NCBI RefSeq assembly: GCF_000430745.1
Contig: NZ_AUMP01000024.1
Location: 19,325-83,324 of the forward strand
From: Fictibacillus gelatini DSM 15865
Lineage (GTDB): Bacteria; Bacillota; Bacilli; Bacillales; Fictibacillaceae
Length of the DNA: 64,000 nt
Reading direction: 5' to 3'
In this document: positions 15,812 through 24,143 of the stretch, piece after piece
Layout of the letters: each line of letters begins with the position of its first letter
How positions within the stretch are numbered: the stretch's first letter is position 1
Program-made: the position numbers and the translations under genes
The notes under the pieces: model-generated
The model's input: only the letters and a program-made list of their open reading frames with translations
Told to the model about the DNA's origin: nothing
Database searches by the model: none

Positions 15812-16519
15812 ATGGATTTCGAAACAGTTATGCAGGAGCTTGAAGCCCTTGGTAAGGAACGAACTAAAAAAATATACATGTCCAACGGTGCGCGTGAGCC
15901 GCTTTTTGGTGTGGCTACAGGTGCGATGAAACCAATCGCAAAGAAAATAAAAATAAATCAACGTTTGGCCGAAGAGCTCTATGCGACAGGTAACTACGAT
16001 GCCATGTATTTTGCAGGTATTATTGCAGATCCAAATGCTATGACTGAATCGGATTATAATCGTTGGATGGATGAAGCGTATTTTTATATGCTTTCTGATT
16101 ATGTAGTGGCAGTCACTTTATCAGAATCAGATATTGCACAAGATGTTGCTGATAAATGGATAGTAAGCGGTAATGAGCTGAGAATGTCAGCGGGATGGAG
16201 TTGTTACTGCTGGCTTTTAGGGAATCGCAAGGACAATGAATTTTCCGAAAGCAAGATTTCCAATATGCTTGATAGCGTGAAAAATACGATTCATGAATCG
16301 CCAGAACGAACGAAATCCGCTATGAATAATTTTCTATACACTGTTGGGGTTTCATATTTGCCGCTACATGAAAAGGCAGTCGAGACCGCAAAGGAAGTAG
16401 GTACAGTAGAAGTCAAGCGGGATAAGAAAAAAAGCAGTTTCCTGAACGCTTACGAAAGGATTCAAAAAGAAATTGTTAGAGGGAGGATTGGTTTCAAACG
16501 CAAATATGTAAGATGTTAA
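15812..16519 (+). CDS. AlkD-like DNA alkylation repair protein
   Basis: A 235-residue all-helical protein of the AlkC/AlkD HEAT-repeat family. It starts with MQELEALGKERTKKIYMSNG and continues with EPLFGVATGAMKPIAKKI, the region that in AlkD packs against DNA, then repeated helix pairs (YDAMYFAGIIAD, MLSDYVVAVTLSES, SAGWSCYCWLLGNR). Family members excise N3- and N7-alkylpurines without base flipping. Activity of this member is inferred. AAAGGAAGTG precedes ATG 15812. It starts 45 bases after repeat element B, so the element may supply or disturb its promoter. Confidence 0.85.
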   Translation: MDFETVMQELEALGKERTKKIYMSNGAREPLFGVATGAMKPIAKKIKINQRLAEELYATGNYDAMYFAGIIADPNAMTESDYNRWMDEAYFYMLSDYVVAVTLSESDIAQDVADKWIVSGNELRMSAGWSCYCWLLGNRKDNEFSESKISNMLDSVKNTIHESPERTKSAMNNFLYTVGVSYLPLHEKAVETAKEVGTVEVKRDKKKSSFLNAYERIQKEIVRGRIGFKRKYVRC

Positions 16520-16598
16520 AAAGAAATAATCTAAATGAATTAGTAAAATAAGCGGTATGAAAGAGCAGATTCAATGCTGAAAGGATCGTGAATTTATT

Positions 16599-17114
16599 AT
16601 GAAAGTTCTTGAAACGGAACGACTGACCCTTCGTTTACAAACAACTGATGATGCAGAGTTTATCCTTGAGCTAGTTAATGATCCTTCCTGGCTGCGGTAT
16701 ATAGGTGATCGCGGCTTAAGAACAGTAGAGGACGCATGTGCCTATATCGTAAATGGACCGGTTCGCATGTATGAACAATTCGGCTTTTGTCTATATTTGG
16801 TTGAGCGAAAGGAAGATCAACTGCCGATCGGAATTTGCGGACTTGTAAAAAGAGCCTCCTTAAAAGACGTGGATATTGGATTTGCCTTTCTCCCGAAGTA
16901 TTGGGGAAAAGGTTACGCTTATGAAGCTGCTTCTGCGGTAATGGCATATGGGAAAGATACATTGGGCCTAAATCGCATCGTAGCAATCACGACTCAAGAT
17001 AATCATGCTTCGGCCAGGTTACTCGAAAAAATAGGCTTGAAGTTTGAAAGATTCATCCAACTTCCCAATGATCCTGAAGAGCTAAGACTGTTTGCCTTTA
17101 ACGTAAGTACCTAA
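16599..17114 (+). CDS. GNAT N-acetyltransferase, RimJ/RimL type
   Basis: A 171-residue acetyltransferase. It opens LETERLTLRLQTTDDAEFIL as in the RimJ/RimL branch; the acetyl-CoA loop appears as LPKYWGKGYAYEAAS (Q/R-x-x-G-x-G/A type), and the C-terminal strand as GLNRIVAITTQDNHASARLL with EKIGLKFE. It probably acetylates a small molecule or protein N terminus; substrate unknown. AAAGGATCG precedes the ATG. It follows the AlkD-like gene by 79 bases in the same direction and could be co-transcribed. Confidence 0.88.
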   Translation: MKVLETERLTLRLQTTDDAEFILELVNDPSWLRYIGDRGLRTVEDACAYIVNGPVRMYEQFGFCLYLVERKEDQLPIGICGLVKRASLKDVDIGFAFLPKYWGKGYAYEAASAVMAYGKDTLGLNRIVAITTQDNHASARLLEKIGLKFERFIQLPNDPEELRLFAFNVST

Positions 17115-17266
17115 AAAGGGTATAAGGAAGCAATGTTTAAATTGTTTCCTTTATATGGCGAAATGCTGACAATTGCTTTTTGGAGTAAAAAAGGATTGGA
17201 AAACTAGTAAACTTCTCCGATATAAAGAGTGAGCGGCTATTGAAAAATGAAAGGAGACAACTGTGA

Positions 17267-18556
17267 ATGTTGGAGAAGAAGCGTTATACGTTGGGCTTAA
17301 GGAAGAAACTATTGATTTTCGTATCCATATTGGCGTTAATTACATACTCGACAAGCATCTTTTTTATTTATGTCATCCATCCTTATTTTTTTCCAAATAC
17401 GAATGAAACGGCGTTTACGATTGCTACATTAGCTCTTGGCATCCTCTGGTCGGGAATTTTGGCTTTCCTTGTGGCCGGTTTCATTGTAAAACCGCTAAAG
17501 CGTTTAGAGCAGGCCGCGATTCGGGCGAGCAATGGAGATATTCGAGAAGATGTGGAGCTTCATAAAACAGATGATGAAATTCGTTCATTAGGCGTCGCTT
17601 TTAACGAAATGTTGGCCAACTTGCGGGAAATGGTGCAAACGATTGAAGAGAACTTTGAAGAGACGAATGAGAATGTCATCATCATTTCGGAAAGGGCTAC
17701 AAGGGCGGCCGAACAAGCGGATACGGTCGCAAAAACGATTAGTGAAATATCGGCAGGAGCGGAATCGTCAGCCATCGCCATTCAAACGACCGCTGAATCG
17801 GTGGAAGACATTACACGAATCGCCGAAGAAGTGCAAAGCAAAGCAAGGGACTCAGAACATGTTTCAGCTACGATGCTGGACGAGCTGCACGAAAGTAAGG
17901 AAGTCATCCATTCGCTTGTGGGCGGAATTGAACGGCTGGCAAAAGGCAATCAAGATTCGTTGGAAGCGGTCAATCGCTTAAAGGAACATGCGAAAAAGGT
18001 GGAGCAAATTATCCAATTAGTCGGGGATATCGCGGAGCAGACGAACTTGCTTGCGTTAAACGCATCGATCGAAGCGGCCCGGGCAGGTGAACACGGGAAA
18101 GGATTTGCTGTCGTAGCCGAGGAAGTGCGCAAACTTGCGGATGAAAGCGGAAAAGCGGTTCAAGGCATTACTGAACTCATTCAAAATATCCAGCTAGAAG
18201 TGGAAAGTGTCGTTAAGCAAATTAAGGAACAAGTGGAAGCGGCCAATCTTGAGGCAGAAAAAGGGACACAGACGAATCAAGTGATCGATGAAATGACAAA
18301 AACGATCCACGAAGTTGCGTCTAAAGTGAAAGACATTACCGGCCTCGTTGATAAACAAATGGATGGTATTCATCAAACCTCCCGCCAATCCCAGGAGGTC
18401 GCGGCAATTGCCGAAGAAACTTCTGCTGGCGCTGAAGAAGTGACAGCAGCAACCCAGGAGCAGGCCGCCGTCATGGAAAACGTCGAACAGCTCGCCTTGC
18501 ACTTGAGGGACCAAGCGGAAAAGCTGAAAGGAACCATTGAGCGGTTTCGGGTATGA
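17267..18556 (+). CDS. Methyl-accepting chemotaxis protein lacking an extracytoplasmic sensor
   Basis: A 429-residue chemoreceptor. Two membrane segments (about residues 14-36 and 47-70) are joined by only about ten residues ([10 protein letters not shown]), so there is no extracytoplasmic sensor domain. A HAMP domain follows (about 71-125, [17 protein letters not shown]), then the signalling domain with the hairpin tip [20 protein letters not shown] and [17 protein letters not shown] that contacts CheA and CheW. Such receptors may respond to membrane state, intracellular signals or partner proteins. ATG 17267 lies after GAAAGGAG. A terminator follows, so it is monocistronic. Confidence 0.93.
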   Translation: MLEKKRYTLGLRKKLLIFVSILALITYSTSIFFIYVIHPYFFPNTNETAFTIATLALGILWSGILAFLVAGFIVKPLKRLEQAAIRASNGDIREDVELHKTDDEIRSLGVAFNEMLANLREMVQTIEENFEETNENVIIISERATRAAEQADTVAKTISEISAGAESSAIAIQTTAESVEDITRIAEEVQSKARDSEHVSATMLDELHESKEVIHSLVGGIERLAKGNQDSLEAVNRLKEHAKKVEQIIQLVGDIAEQTNLLALNASIEAARAGEHGKGFAVVAEEVRKLADESGKAVQGITELIQNIQLEVESVVKQIKEQVEAANLEAEKGTQTNQVIDEMTKTIHEVASKVKDITGLVDKQMDGIHQTSRQSQEVAAIAEETSAGAEEVTAATQEQAAVMENVEQLALHLRDQAEKLKGTIERFRV

Positions 18557-18602
18557 GCCTTCACGTTATAAAGTCATTGTTGTTCAGAATAAACGGATCT
18601 TC

Positions 18603-18633
18603 AAAGGTATACATTTTTGTATGCCTTTTTTCA
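18603..18633 (+). terminator. Terminator after the chemoreceptor gene
   Basis: AAAGGTATACA and TGTATGCCTTT form a near-perfect stem with a T-rich loop and T tail. Confidence 0.85.
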
Positions 18634-18790
18634 TTGAATCTATATGGGTAATATTGGATGATTAGGCTAATAAAGGAAGCGGAACAAGTGAAGCTACCGG
18701 AAACGGAATCATGATGAGGGAAAGCAGATGGAGCGAATTTCATCATTCATCATATTTTGATATGACAACTTAAAAAAAGGAGAAGGGAAA

Positions 18791-18922
18791 ATGATATTTC
18801 ATCCACTTTGGCGGTTAGAGGAATTACGTCAATTCTATCCATTCGCCTTTTCGTTTCCTGCATGGTATCCATGGTACCACTCCCAGCCTATTCCACCAGT
18901 GTATGTCACGCTGATCTCCTAA
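18791..18922 (+). CDS. Small aromatic- and proline-rich protein (43 residues)
   Basis: A frame of 43 codons starts at ATG 18791 after an excellent site (AAAAAGGAGAAGGG) and ends TAA 18920-18922 just before a perfect terminator. The product is rich in aromatic residues and proline: FYPFAFSFPAWYPWYH, then SQPIPPVYVTLIS. I recognise no family. The composition recalls small spore-coat or spore-associated peptides of Bacillus, but that is only an impression. Start signal, stop and terminator arrangement make it a real gene more likely than not. Confidence 0.6.
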   Translation: MIFHPLWRLEELRQFYPFAFSFPAWYPWYHSQPIPPVYVTLIS

Positions 18923-18930
18923 AAAACGGC

Positions 18931-18963
18931 AAATCGGAATCGTCCATTTAACGATTCCGATTT
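18931..18963. terminator. Bidirectional terminator between the small ORF and the polymerase gene
   Basis: AAATCGGAATCGT and ACGATTCCGATTT make a perfect 13-bp stem with a seven-base loop, serving both converging genes. Confidence 0.9.
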
Positions 18964-18995
18964 CATCTTATCGTTCATTCATTGTCTCATCTTTG

Positions 18996-20228
18996 TTATT
19001 TATAATGCCCGCCGATTTTTTTGGCCCGATGAAATGCCTGCCCGGCTGCAAGCAGGGAGGAAGCGCGGACAATGGCCGTTTTTCCATACTTTGAATACAC
19101 CATATCCAATGCCCGGTTGAGCTCTTCTTTGTTGAGATGATAATCAAACAAATTCAACTGGACGTTCTCGGAGGATTGCAATTGCGACAACGTTACCCCG
19201 AGGCTTCGAATAGGTTGGCGGTCCCAATGGGTAAGCAACAGTTTCTCGGCTGCATGATAAATGTCTAAATCAAAATTCGTTGGTGACATTAATTTAATCT
19301 GCCGGTGGAAGCCGGTGGGAAAATCAAAGCTTGTGCCTCTGACGCCCATTGAAACAGTGCTTCCCATGTATCCTTTAAAACGTGCGCGCCGGGCAACTTC
19401 AGTGCAGAGTTCAAGCAAAACGACTTTAATCTCTTCCAGCGTTCCATAATCTCTTGGTAGGGTCATTTGGTGGCCGATCGCTTTTTGCTGGTCATGTGTC
19501 TTGACGGTGACTGGCGAATCATCGATCCCGTTCGCAATTTGCCATAATACTTGGCCGTTGATCCCCCATTTTTTCTTAAGCAACTCTAAAGGGAAATTCG
19601 CCAAATGCCCAATCGTCCGAATCCCCATCCGCAAAAAATGATGATTCATCCTGCTTCCTACACCGAACATTTTGCCGACCGCCAGCGGCCACATTTTTTC
19701 TTTCATGTTGGAATGGTTAAGTTCGAAAATCCCATCTTTATTTTTCTTTGCAAAATTGTCGCACGAAATCTTGGCCAGCACTTTGTTTGGGCCCATGCCG
19801 ACCCGAGCATTAATGCCGGTTTCATTCATTACCGCAGTTCTAAGTTTTTGCGCAATTTCCCGTGGCGTTCCAAATAATCTTTGGCTTCCGGTCACATCTA
19901 AAAATTGTTCATCAATGGAATAAGGTTCAACGAGATCAGTGAAGCGGTTGAAAATTTCAGTGATTTGCAGGGAGACATCGATATATCGCTGCATTCGCGG
20001 CCGGACGATAACCGCATCCGGGCATTTTTGCTGCGCTTCCCAGAGCCGGGTTGCATTCTCAACGCCCCATTTTTTAGCGAGCGGGCAGGCGGCGAGAACA
20101 ACGCCGCTTCGCCTTTCGGGATCCCCGGATACGATGACGGGTTTGTCTTTTAATTTCGGGTTATCCGCCTTTTCAACAGAGGCGTAAAATGACTGCATAT
20201 CTACGAGGAAAATGACCCTATCCCTCAT
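18996..20228 (-). CDS. uvrX: Y-family DNA polymerase, UvrX/YqjW type
   Basis: A Y-family translesion polymerase of about 410 residues. The palm motifs are FLVDMQSFYASVEKAD (catalytic Asp) and YSIDEQFLDVTGS (catalytic Asp-Glu), followed by the helix-hairpin-helix GPNKVLAKISCDNFAKKN and little-finger region. The DMQSFYA rather than DMDAFFA form places it with B. subtilis YqjW/UvrX rather than DinB (Pol IV). The second ATG (20228) is chosen since AAGGAG touches the first one at 20237. Two LexA-box-like palindromes lie upstream, so induction by DNA damage is expected. Confidence 0.9.
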   Translation of the reverse strand: MRDRVIFLVDMQSFYASVEKADNPKLKDKPVIVSGDPERRSGVVLAACPLAKKWGVENATRLWEAQQKCPDAVIVRPRMQRYIDVSLQITEIFNRFTDLVEPYSIDEQFLDVTGSQRLFGTPREIAQKLRTAVMNETGINARVGMGPNKVLAKISCDNFAKKNKDGIFELNHSNMKEKMWPLAVGKMFGVGSRMNHHFLRMGIRTIGHLANFPLELLKKKWGINGQVLWQIANGIDDSPVTVKTHDQQKAIGHQMTLPRDYGTLEEIKVVLLELCTEVARRARFKGYMGSTVSMGVRGTSFDFPTGFHRQIKLMSPTNFDLDIYHAAEKLLLTHWDRQPIRSLGVTLSQLQSSENVQLNLFDYHLNKEELNRALDMVYSKYGKTAIVRASSLLAAGQAFHRAKKIGGHYK

Positions 20229-20276
20229 CTCACACATCTCCTTACGACAAATTAAGAACTCTATCTGTATTATATG

Positions 20277-20290
20277 CGAAAATATGTTCG
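20277..20290. promoter_or_regulatory. LexA (DinR) box upstream of the polymerase gene
   Basis: CGAAAATATGTTCG matches the Bacillus SOS consensus CGAAC-N4-GTTCG at all but one position of the half-sites, 48-61 bases upstream of the start codon. Confidence 0.75.
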
Positions 20291-20306
20291 TTTAATACTG
20301 GAAAAT

Positions 20307-20320
20307 AAAACATATGTTCT
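20307..20320. promoter_or_regulatory. Second LexA-like box
   Basis: AAAACATATGTTCT contains the perfect core AACATATGTT of the SOS box but deviates at the outer positions. It lies 30 bp from the first box, nearly three helical turns. Confidence 0.55.
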
Positions 20321-20367
20321 GTGTGGGATGGAGGGATTTCATGAAAATCGTGAAGGCTTGTAACAAC

Positions 20368-20412
20368 AAAACCCCGAATTCAGCCATTACAGCCGTTTTT
20401 CGAGGTTTTCTA
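20368..20412 (-). terminator. Terminator after the alpha/beta hydrolase gene
   Basis: AAAACCCCGAA and TTCGAGGTTTT pair imperfectly around a 21-base loop, downstream of the hydrolase stop in the minus direction. Confidence 0.55.
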
Positions 20413-20438
20413 TGGAAGTTAGATTTCCGCTCATTCGT

Positions 20439-21281
20439 TTATCGTGAACTAAATTTTACAACCGAGTTGATGATGGAGTCCCAGTCTTCACTATGAATCT
20501 CATGCCCTGATCCATCAAGAGCCATTAATTCAGCGTGGGGAATGGCTTTTGCAAGAGCAAGCCCGTGCTCGAATGGCAGGGCCGGATCTTCTGTGCCGTG
20601 AATAATGAGGCAAGGTACGCTGATCTCGCCCATTCTATCGTAGTACTCTTCTCCGCCTTGCAGCATAGCATGATTAAATCTGCTCGGCAGCTGTCTGGCG
20701 CGGGATGCCTCTCTTTCCGCCAATTTATACATTCTTGACTGCTCATAAGGTTTGGAGCCGCTTAACGTTTTCCATCCGCCTGCCAGATAGGAAATGACCG
20801 CCTCCCGATCGGTCCAATCTAAAGAAGCGCTTTTCGCATGGTAATCCAGTATGCGCTGGTCCATTGGAGGAAGCTTTTCCATCTCTGTTCCGAACACGCT
20901 TGAGGCAATTAGAGTGAGCGTAAGTATGCGCTCCGGGTATCTTAAGGCAAGAATCTGGCCAATCAAACCGCCCATGGACATTCCAACGATATGAGCCTGC
21001 TCAATGGAATAAGCATCCAGGACTCCAACCGCATCATCAGCCAGGTCTGTTATGGTGTAGTTGGAAGTGCCAGGATCATAAGTGACGGATCGTCCAAGAT
21101 CGCGATGATCGTACCGAATGACAAATCTTCCCCGATCAGCAAGCCGGAGGCAGAAGTCTTCATCCCACCAGTCTAATGAAGACATTGCTCCCATGATTAA
21201 AAGCACAGCAGGGTCCTTATGGTTTCCAAAGCTTTCTGCACAAATATCCACTTTATTGATTTTCAATATTTGTTCACGCAT
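20439..21281 (-). CDS. Alpha/beta hydrolase
   Basis: A 280-residue alpha/beta-hydrolase fold enzyme. The oxyanion region is LLIMGAMSSLDWW, the nucleophile elbow GMSMGGLIGQ (Ser), the acid near HGTEDPALPFEHG (Asp) and the catalytic His in DGSGHEIHSED. It resembles the RdmC/esterase group acting on small esters or lactones; substrate unknown. AAAAGGAGG precedes the ATG. It is a single-gene unit on the minus strand, upstream of the SOS polymerase but separated from it by a weak terminator. Confidence 0.88.
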   Translation of the reverse strand: MREQILKINKVDICAESFGNHKDPAVLLIMGAMSSLDWWDEDFCLRLADRGRFVIRYDHRDLGRSVTYDPGTSNYTITDLADDAVGVLDAYSIEQAHIVGMSMGGLIGQILALRYPERILTLTLIASSVFGTEMEKLPPMDQRILDYHAKSASLDWTDREAVISYLAGGWKTLSGSKPYEQSRMYKLAEREASRARQLPSRFNHAMLQGGEEYYDRMGEISVPCLIIHGTEDPALPFEHGLALAKAIPHAELMALDGSGHEIHSEDWDSIINSVVKFSSR

Positions 21282-21420
21282 AGTTTTTGCCTCCTTTTAG
21301 CAATAGGAAAATCGTTCCTATATTTATTTCGATCACCGCAAGTCATTCCCTCCTGCCAAATGCGCATATTGCTTCTTTTTAAGTTACGCTTTACGGAGAG
21401 GTTGGAGAAGGGGTTGGTAA

Positions 21421-21627
21421 ATGACTTACAGAATAAGTGTAGCTTTTGCTTTATTGGGATGGGTGTATGGATTTATAATCTACATACTTCTTACTCAAGG
21501 AACAATTACAGATACAGTAGAAATCACATCTGCAATTGGGATCGGGATTTTTGGCGCAATTGGATCGTTGGTATTTGATAAAGTAAGAACATCCAATGGT
21601 CACCCGGGTTCCAGGAACAGTATATGA
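21421..21627 (+). CDS. Small two-helix membrane protein
   Basis: A 68-residue protein with two hydrophobic segments (VAFALLGWVYGFIIYILL, about residues 6-25, and AIGIGIFGAIGSLVFD, about 37-54) and a short polar tail. I recognise no family. ATG 21421 follows GGAGAAGGGG. It stands alone between the hydrolase (divergent) and an intergenic stretch. A role cannot be assigned. Confidence 0.55.
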   Translation: MTYRISVAFALLGWVYGFIIYILLTQGTITDTVEITSAIGIGIFGAIGSLVFDKVRTSNGHPGSRNSI

Positions 21628-21677
21628 TCAGACAGGAACATTTGTTCGTAAACATTTTAGCTGCGACTAACTGAAAT

Positions 21678-21745
21678 TCATCTCCCACTTACCGTTGGGC
21701 AAATCCTTCACACACTTGAAGTGGGAGACTTCTTTCGGAAGGATA
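21678..21745. mobile_element. Possible IS200/IS605-type end remnant
   Basis: CTCCCACTT (21684-21692) and AAGTGGGAG (21720-21728) form a 9-bp stem over a 27-base loop, followed by ACTTCTTTCGG. This arrangement, a hairpin with AAGTGGGAG then ACTTCTTT, resembles the right ends of IS200/IS605 elements of Firmicutes, where TnpB guide RNA also ends. No transposase or TnpB reading frame is left. The assignment rests on memory of the family and needs a search. Confidence 0.35.
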
Positions 21746-21901
21746 TTAAAAAAGCTTTTGTGAAGGTAGCGTTGAGGAAGTCGGGTCAATCATCAGGCAA
21801 AGGATTGCCGAACTATAGTCATTTAGCGGATACACGAATTATGTTCGTCCATATATTGATAACAGGCAATTGAATAAAAATGAAAACGGGAGAGGAAAGA
21901 A

Positions 21902-22129
21902 ATGGCTTCGGATATTAGAGCTCCAATACAAATTTCATCTGTTGGTGATGGAACAGTAATTTTCGGAAACACGCTTGTCATCGATCCAAAGAGTACGGCT
22001 AAATCTTATTTAGGAGCTGCAGCAGGAAATATAGGCGATAATATACAAACCATCTCGTATAAGAGTTCAACCAACACATATGATGTTGACGCTTTTGAGG
22101 AAGTAGCACCATCAGAAAGGCTCTGGTAA
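21902..22129 (+). CDS. GerPA/GerPF-family spore germination protein
   Basis: A 75-residue protein with the GerPA/GerPF pattern: PIQISSVGDGTVIFGNTLVI followed by DPKSTAKSYLGA and a central STNT motif. GerP proteins are made late in the mother cell and help germinants pass the spore coat. In B. subtilis they come from a six-gene operon; here this gene stands alone, so it is an orphan paralogue. GAGAGGAAAG precedes the ATG. About 20 residues of possible older coding sequence can be read upstream (21762-21815) but are not interpretable. Confidence 0.85.
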   Translation: MASDIRAPIQISSVGDGTVIFGNTLVIDPKSTAKSYLGAAAGNIGDNIQTISYKSSTNTYDVDAFEEVAPSERLW

Positions 22130-22163
22130 TCCGGGGCCTTTAATTCCTCAGCTCCATTGCAAA

Positions 22164-22199
22164 ACTAAGAACATTGGAAAAGGAACTGAGGAGGCTAAA
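22164..22199 (+). terminator. Hairpin after the GerP-like gene
   Basis: CCTCAG and CTGAGG with adjoining TCC/GGA enclose a roughly 30-base loop downstream of the GerP-like stop. The T run is weak. Confidence 0.4.
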
Positions 22200-22367
22200 A
22201 ATGATAGATGGTACGCTAAAATAAGCGCAAAAAATATTTATAATTTCTTAAGGGAGATAATTTGAATGGTGCTTCAGTTGTGACATTCGCCCAATTCTGT
22301 TCATAAGATAAAGCGAAAGAGAACCGAAAGAAAATGAAGACAGAATGATGTGGCAGGAGGGAATAGG

Positions 22368-22848
22368 ATGCGATTCATGGTGGAATATATACCTCTGAAA
22401 AAAATCAAGCTTGATGAACCAGTGAAGCTTACAGACCGTCTCAAGAAGCTCCGGAGTTTGATGTGGGACTGCATGCATGTTATAGTCGTGAAAAAGGATC
22501 AAAAAGACAACCGTTTTATTATTGTAAGCGGACGCGACAGGTACGAATACCTTCGAAAACAGACGAAACATCAGTATGCTCCTTGCATTATCGATGAAAG
22601 CAATGCTTCATCTGGATTGGATCACCCGCTTGTGGAATAGGAACTTGCCTCCTGACATTCCATCTATTCATTCCGGTCCATTCCATCCGACAAGCTTATC
22701 CATCATCCGTTCATTTATAAAGAAGGAGCCCCGCTTTGTCCAATTGTCCCGCTCACAGCAATTCAAGATACTCATCCTCGGGATTCGCTACAAGAAAACG
22801 GTGGAGTCTTCCATGCGGGAAAAGATCGATGAGATCCTTTCAAAATAA
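22368..22848 (+). pseudogene. ParB-like-domain protein gene split by a frameshift
   Basis: ATG 22368 after AGGAGGG opens a 90-residue frame with a ParB/sulfiredoxin-like start (VEYIPLKKIKLDEPVKLTDR, then VSGRDRYEYLRKQTKH) that stops at 22640. A second frame covers the rest to 22848 with WITRLWNRNLPPDIP and SIIRSFIKKEPRFVQLSRSQ and KILILGIRYKKTVESSMREK. The two halves look like one protein of about 155-160 residues, with a one-base shift near 22605-22630. No slippery heptamer is obvious, so I call it a disrupted gene; a sequencing error is possible. Confidence 0.6.
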
Positions 22849-22887
22849 AAAAACTTACCGTTGAAAACGACGAACAAAAACGCACGA

Positions 22888-22917
22888 AATCTGGAAACGA
22901 TTTGTGCGTTCATTTCT
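22888..22917. terminator. Bidirectional hairpin between 22848 and the GGDEF gene
   Basis: AACGCAC and GTGCGTT with inner AAATC/GATTT form a stem between two converging genes. Confidence 0.7.
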
Positions 22918-22938
22918 AATTTTCCAGGACCGTGTTCC

Positions 22939-24015
22939 TCAAGCGGCGGCCACCTGGTTTCGGCCTCTTCTTTTTGCTTTGTAGAGAGCTTCATCTGCCA
23001 ATCTGTACAAACAATCGGTATCCGCTGTTGAGTCCGGATACGTAGCCGCTCCGATGGATACAGTAATTGAAATGCGTTGCTCTCCGTTATGGAGCAGGAA
23101 TGGGCGGTTTTCAATTTTATTTCGTATTCGTTCTCCGACATTCACCGCATAATCAAGGGGGCAATCGATCAATAGGACTGTAAATTCTTCTCCGCCATTT
23201 CTTGAGACGATATCAAAAGGCCGCGCCACTTCTAAGAGCAGTTTCCCAACCTGCTTCAAAATTTCATCCCCTTCAATGTGGCCATAGGTGTCATTGATCT
23301 TTTTGAAAAAATCGATATCGATCACCAACATTGAAAGTTTCTCGTTATTTTTCATCACTCGATTGACAGCATTGTTGATTTCAAGATCAAAACTTCTAAC
23401 GTTATTGAGACCCGTTAACGGATCCTTCAACGAATTTGTCTTATATTCTTTAAACAATTGATTCATTTTTCTTAAGTAGTTGTTCATATAGACAGCTGTT
23501 AAACCGCCAATACCCGAAACGACCCAAAAAACGATATTGATATAAATGTAGGTTCGAATGTTATCCATCGCCACGTACATAAGAAGGCTAAACCAAAGAT
23601 TAGAGTAGATGATCATGTATAGAGAGCTACTAAACACATTTTTTACTTTTGTTGGGATAATTAGATACCCGATCAATGAAAAAGTCATGATGAAAAAGGC
23701 AATGAGCGAAGAAGTGTTTATTCCAATTGCGAAGCGGGCAAGCACAATAAGCGCTCCGGATACAAGTGCGGGGATCCATCCTCCATATAACGCGACTAGC
23801 ATGACGGGAATTTGTCTTAAATCGATTCTCGTATCTGTACCTACTTTTATACTAAATTGCATAAGAAAAATGCCTAATAACCCACATAAACAACCGATGG
23901 CAATTTTCTTCTTTAATGGCGAGTTTCTCGATAAAAAGGACTCACGGAATAGCTGATGATAAATAAAGAAAAACGAAATCATGATGGCTAAATTGATGAA
24001 TAAAGTCCGAATCAA
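22939..24015 (-). CDS. Membrane diguanylate cyclase (5TM-5TMR_LYT plus GGDEF)
   Basis: A 358-residue protein. Residues 1-175 contain about five or six membrane segments of the 5TM-5TMR_LYT sensor type (IRTLFINLAIMISFFFIYHQ, with FSIKVGTDTRIDLRQIPVML). Residues about 190-355 form a GGDEF domain with the active-site motif RNGGEEF and an upstream RPFD inhibitory site exactly five residues before GGEEF, so it is predicted to make c-di-GMP under feedback control. The start is TTG 24015 after AAGGAG. No EAL domain is present. It stands alone on the minus strand. Confidence 0.9.
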   Translation of the reverse strand: MIRTLFINLAIMISFFFIYHQLFRESFLSRNSPLKKKIAIGCLCGLLGIFLMQFSIKVGTDTRIDLRQIPVMLVALYGGWIPALVSGALIVLARFAIGINTSSLIAFFIMTFSLIGYLIIPTKVKNVFSSSLYMIIYSNLWFSLLMYVAMDNIRTYIYINIVFWVVSGIGGLTAVYMNNYLRKMNQLFKEYKTNSLKDPLTGLNNVRSFDLEINNAVNRVMKNNEKLSMLVIDIDFFKKINDTYGHIEGDEILKQVGKLLLEVARPFDIVSRNGGEEFTVLLIDCPLDYAVNVGERIRNKIENRPFLLHNGEQRISITVSIGAATYPDSTADTDCLYRLADEALYKAKRRGRNQVAAA

Positions 24016-24143
24016 TTATGTTCACTCCTTGCTAGTTTTATATCGGCATTTTATCGGGAAATTAAATCGATTTTTTTAATAAGGGCAATCGTCCGGGAAG
24101 TTGAATAAAATAACACACTTCATTTTGGAAGGGGGAATCAAGT

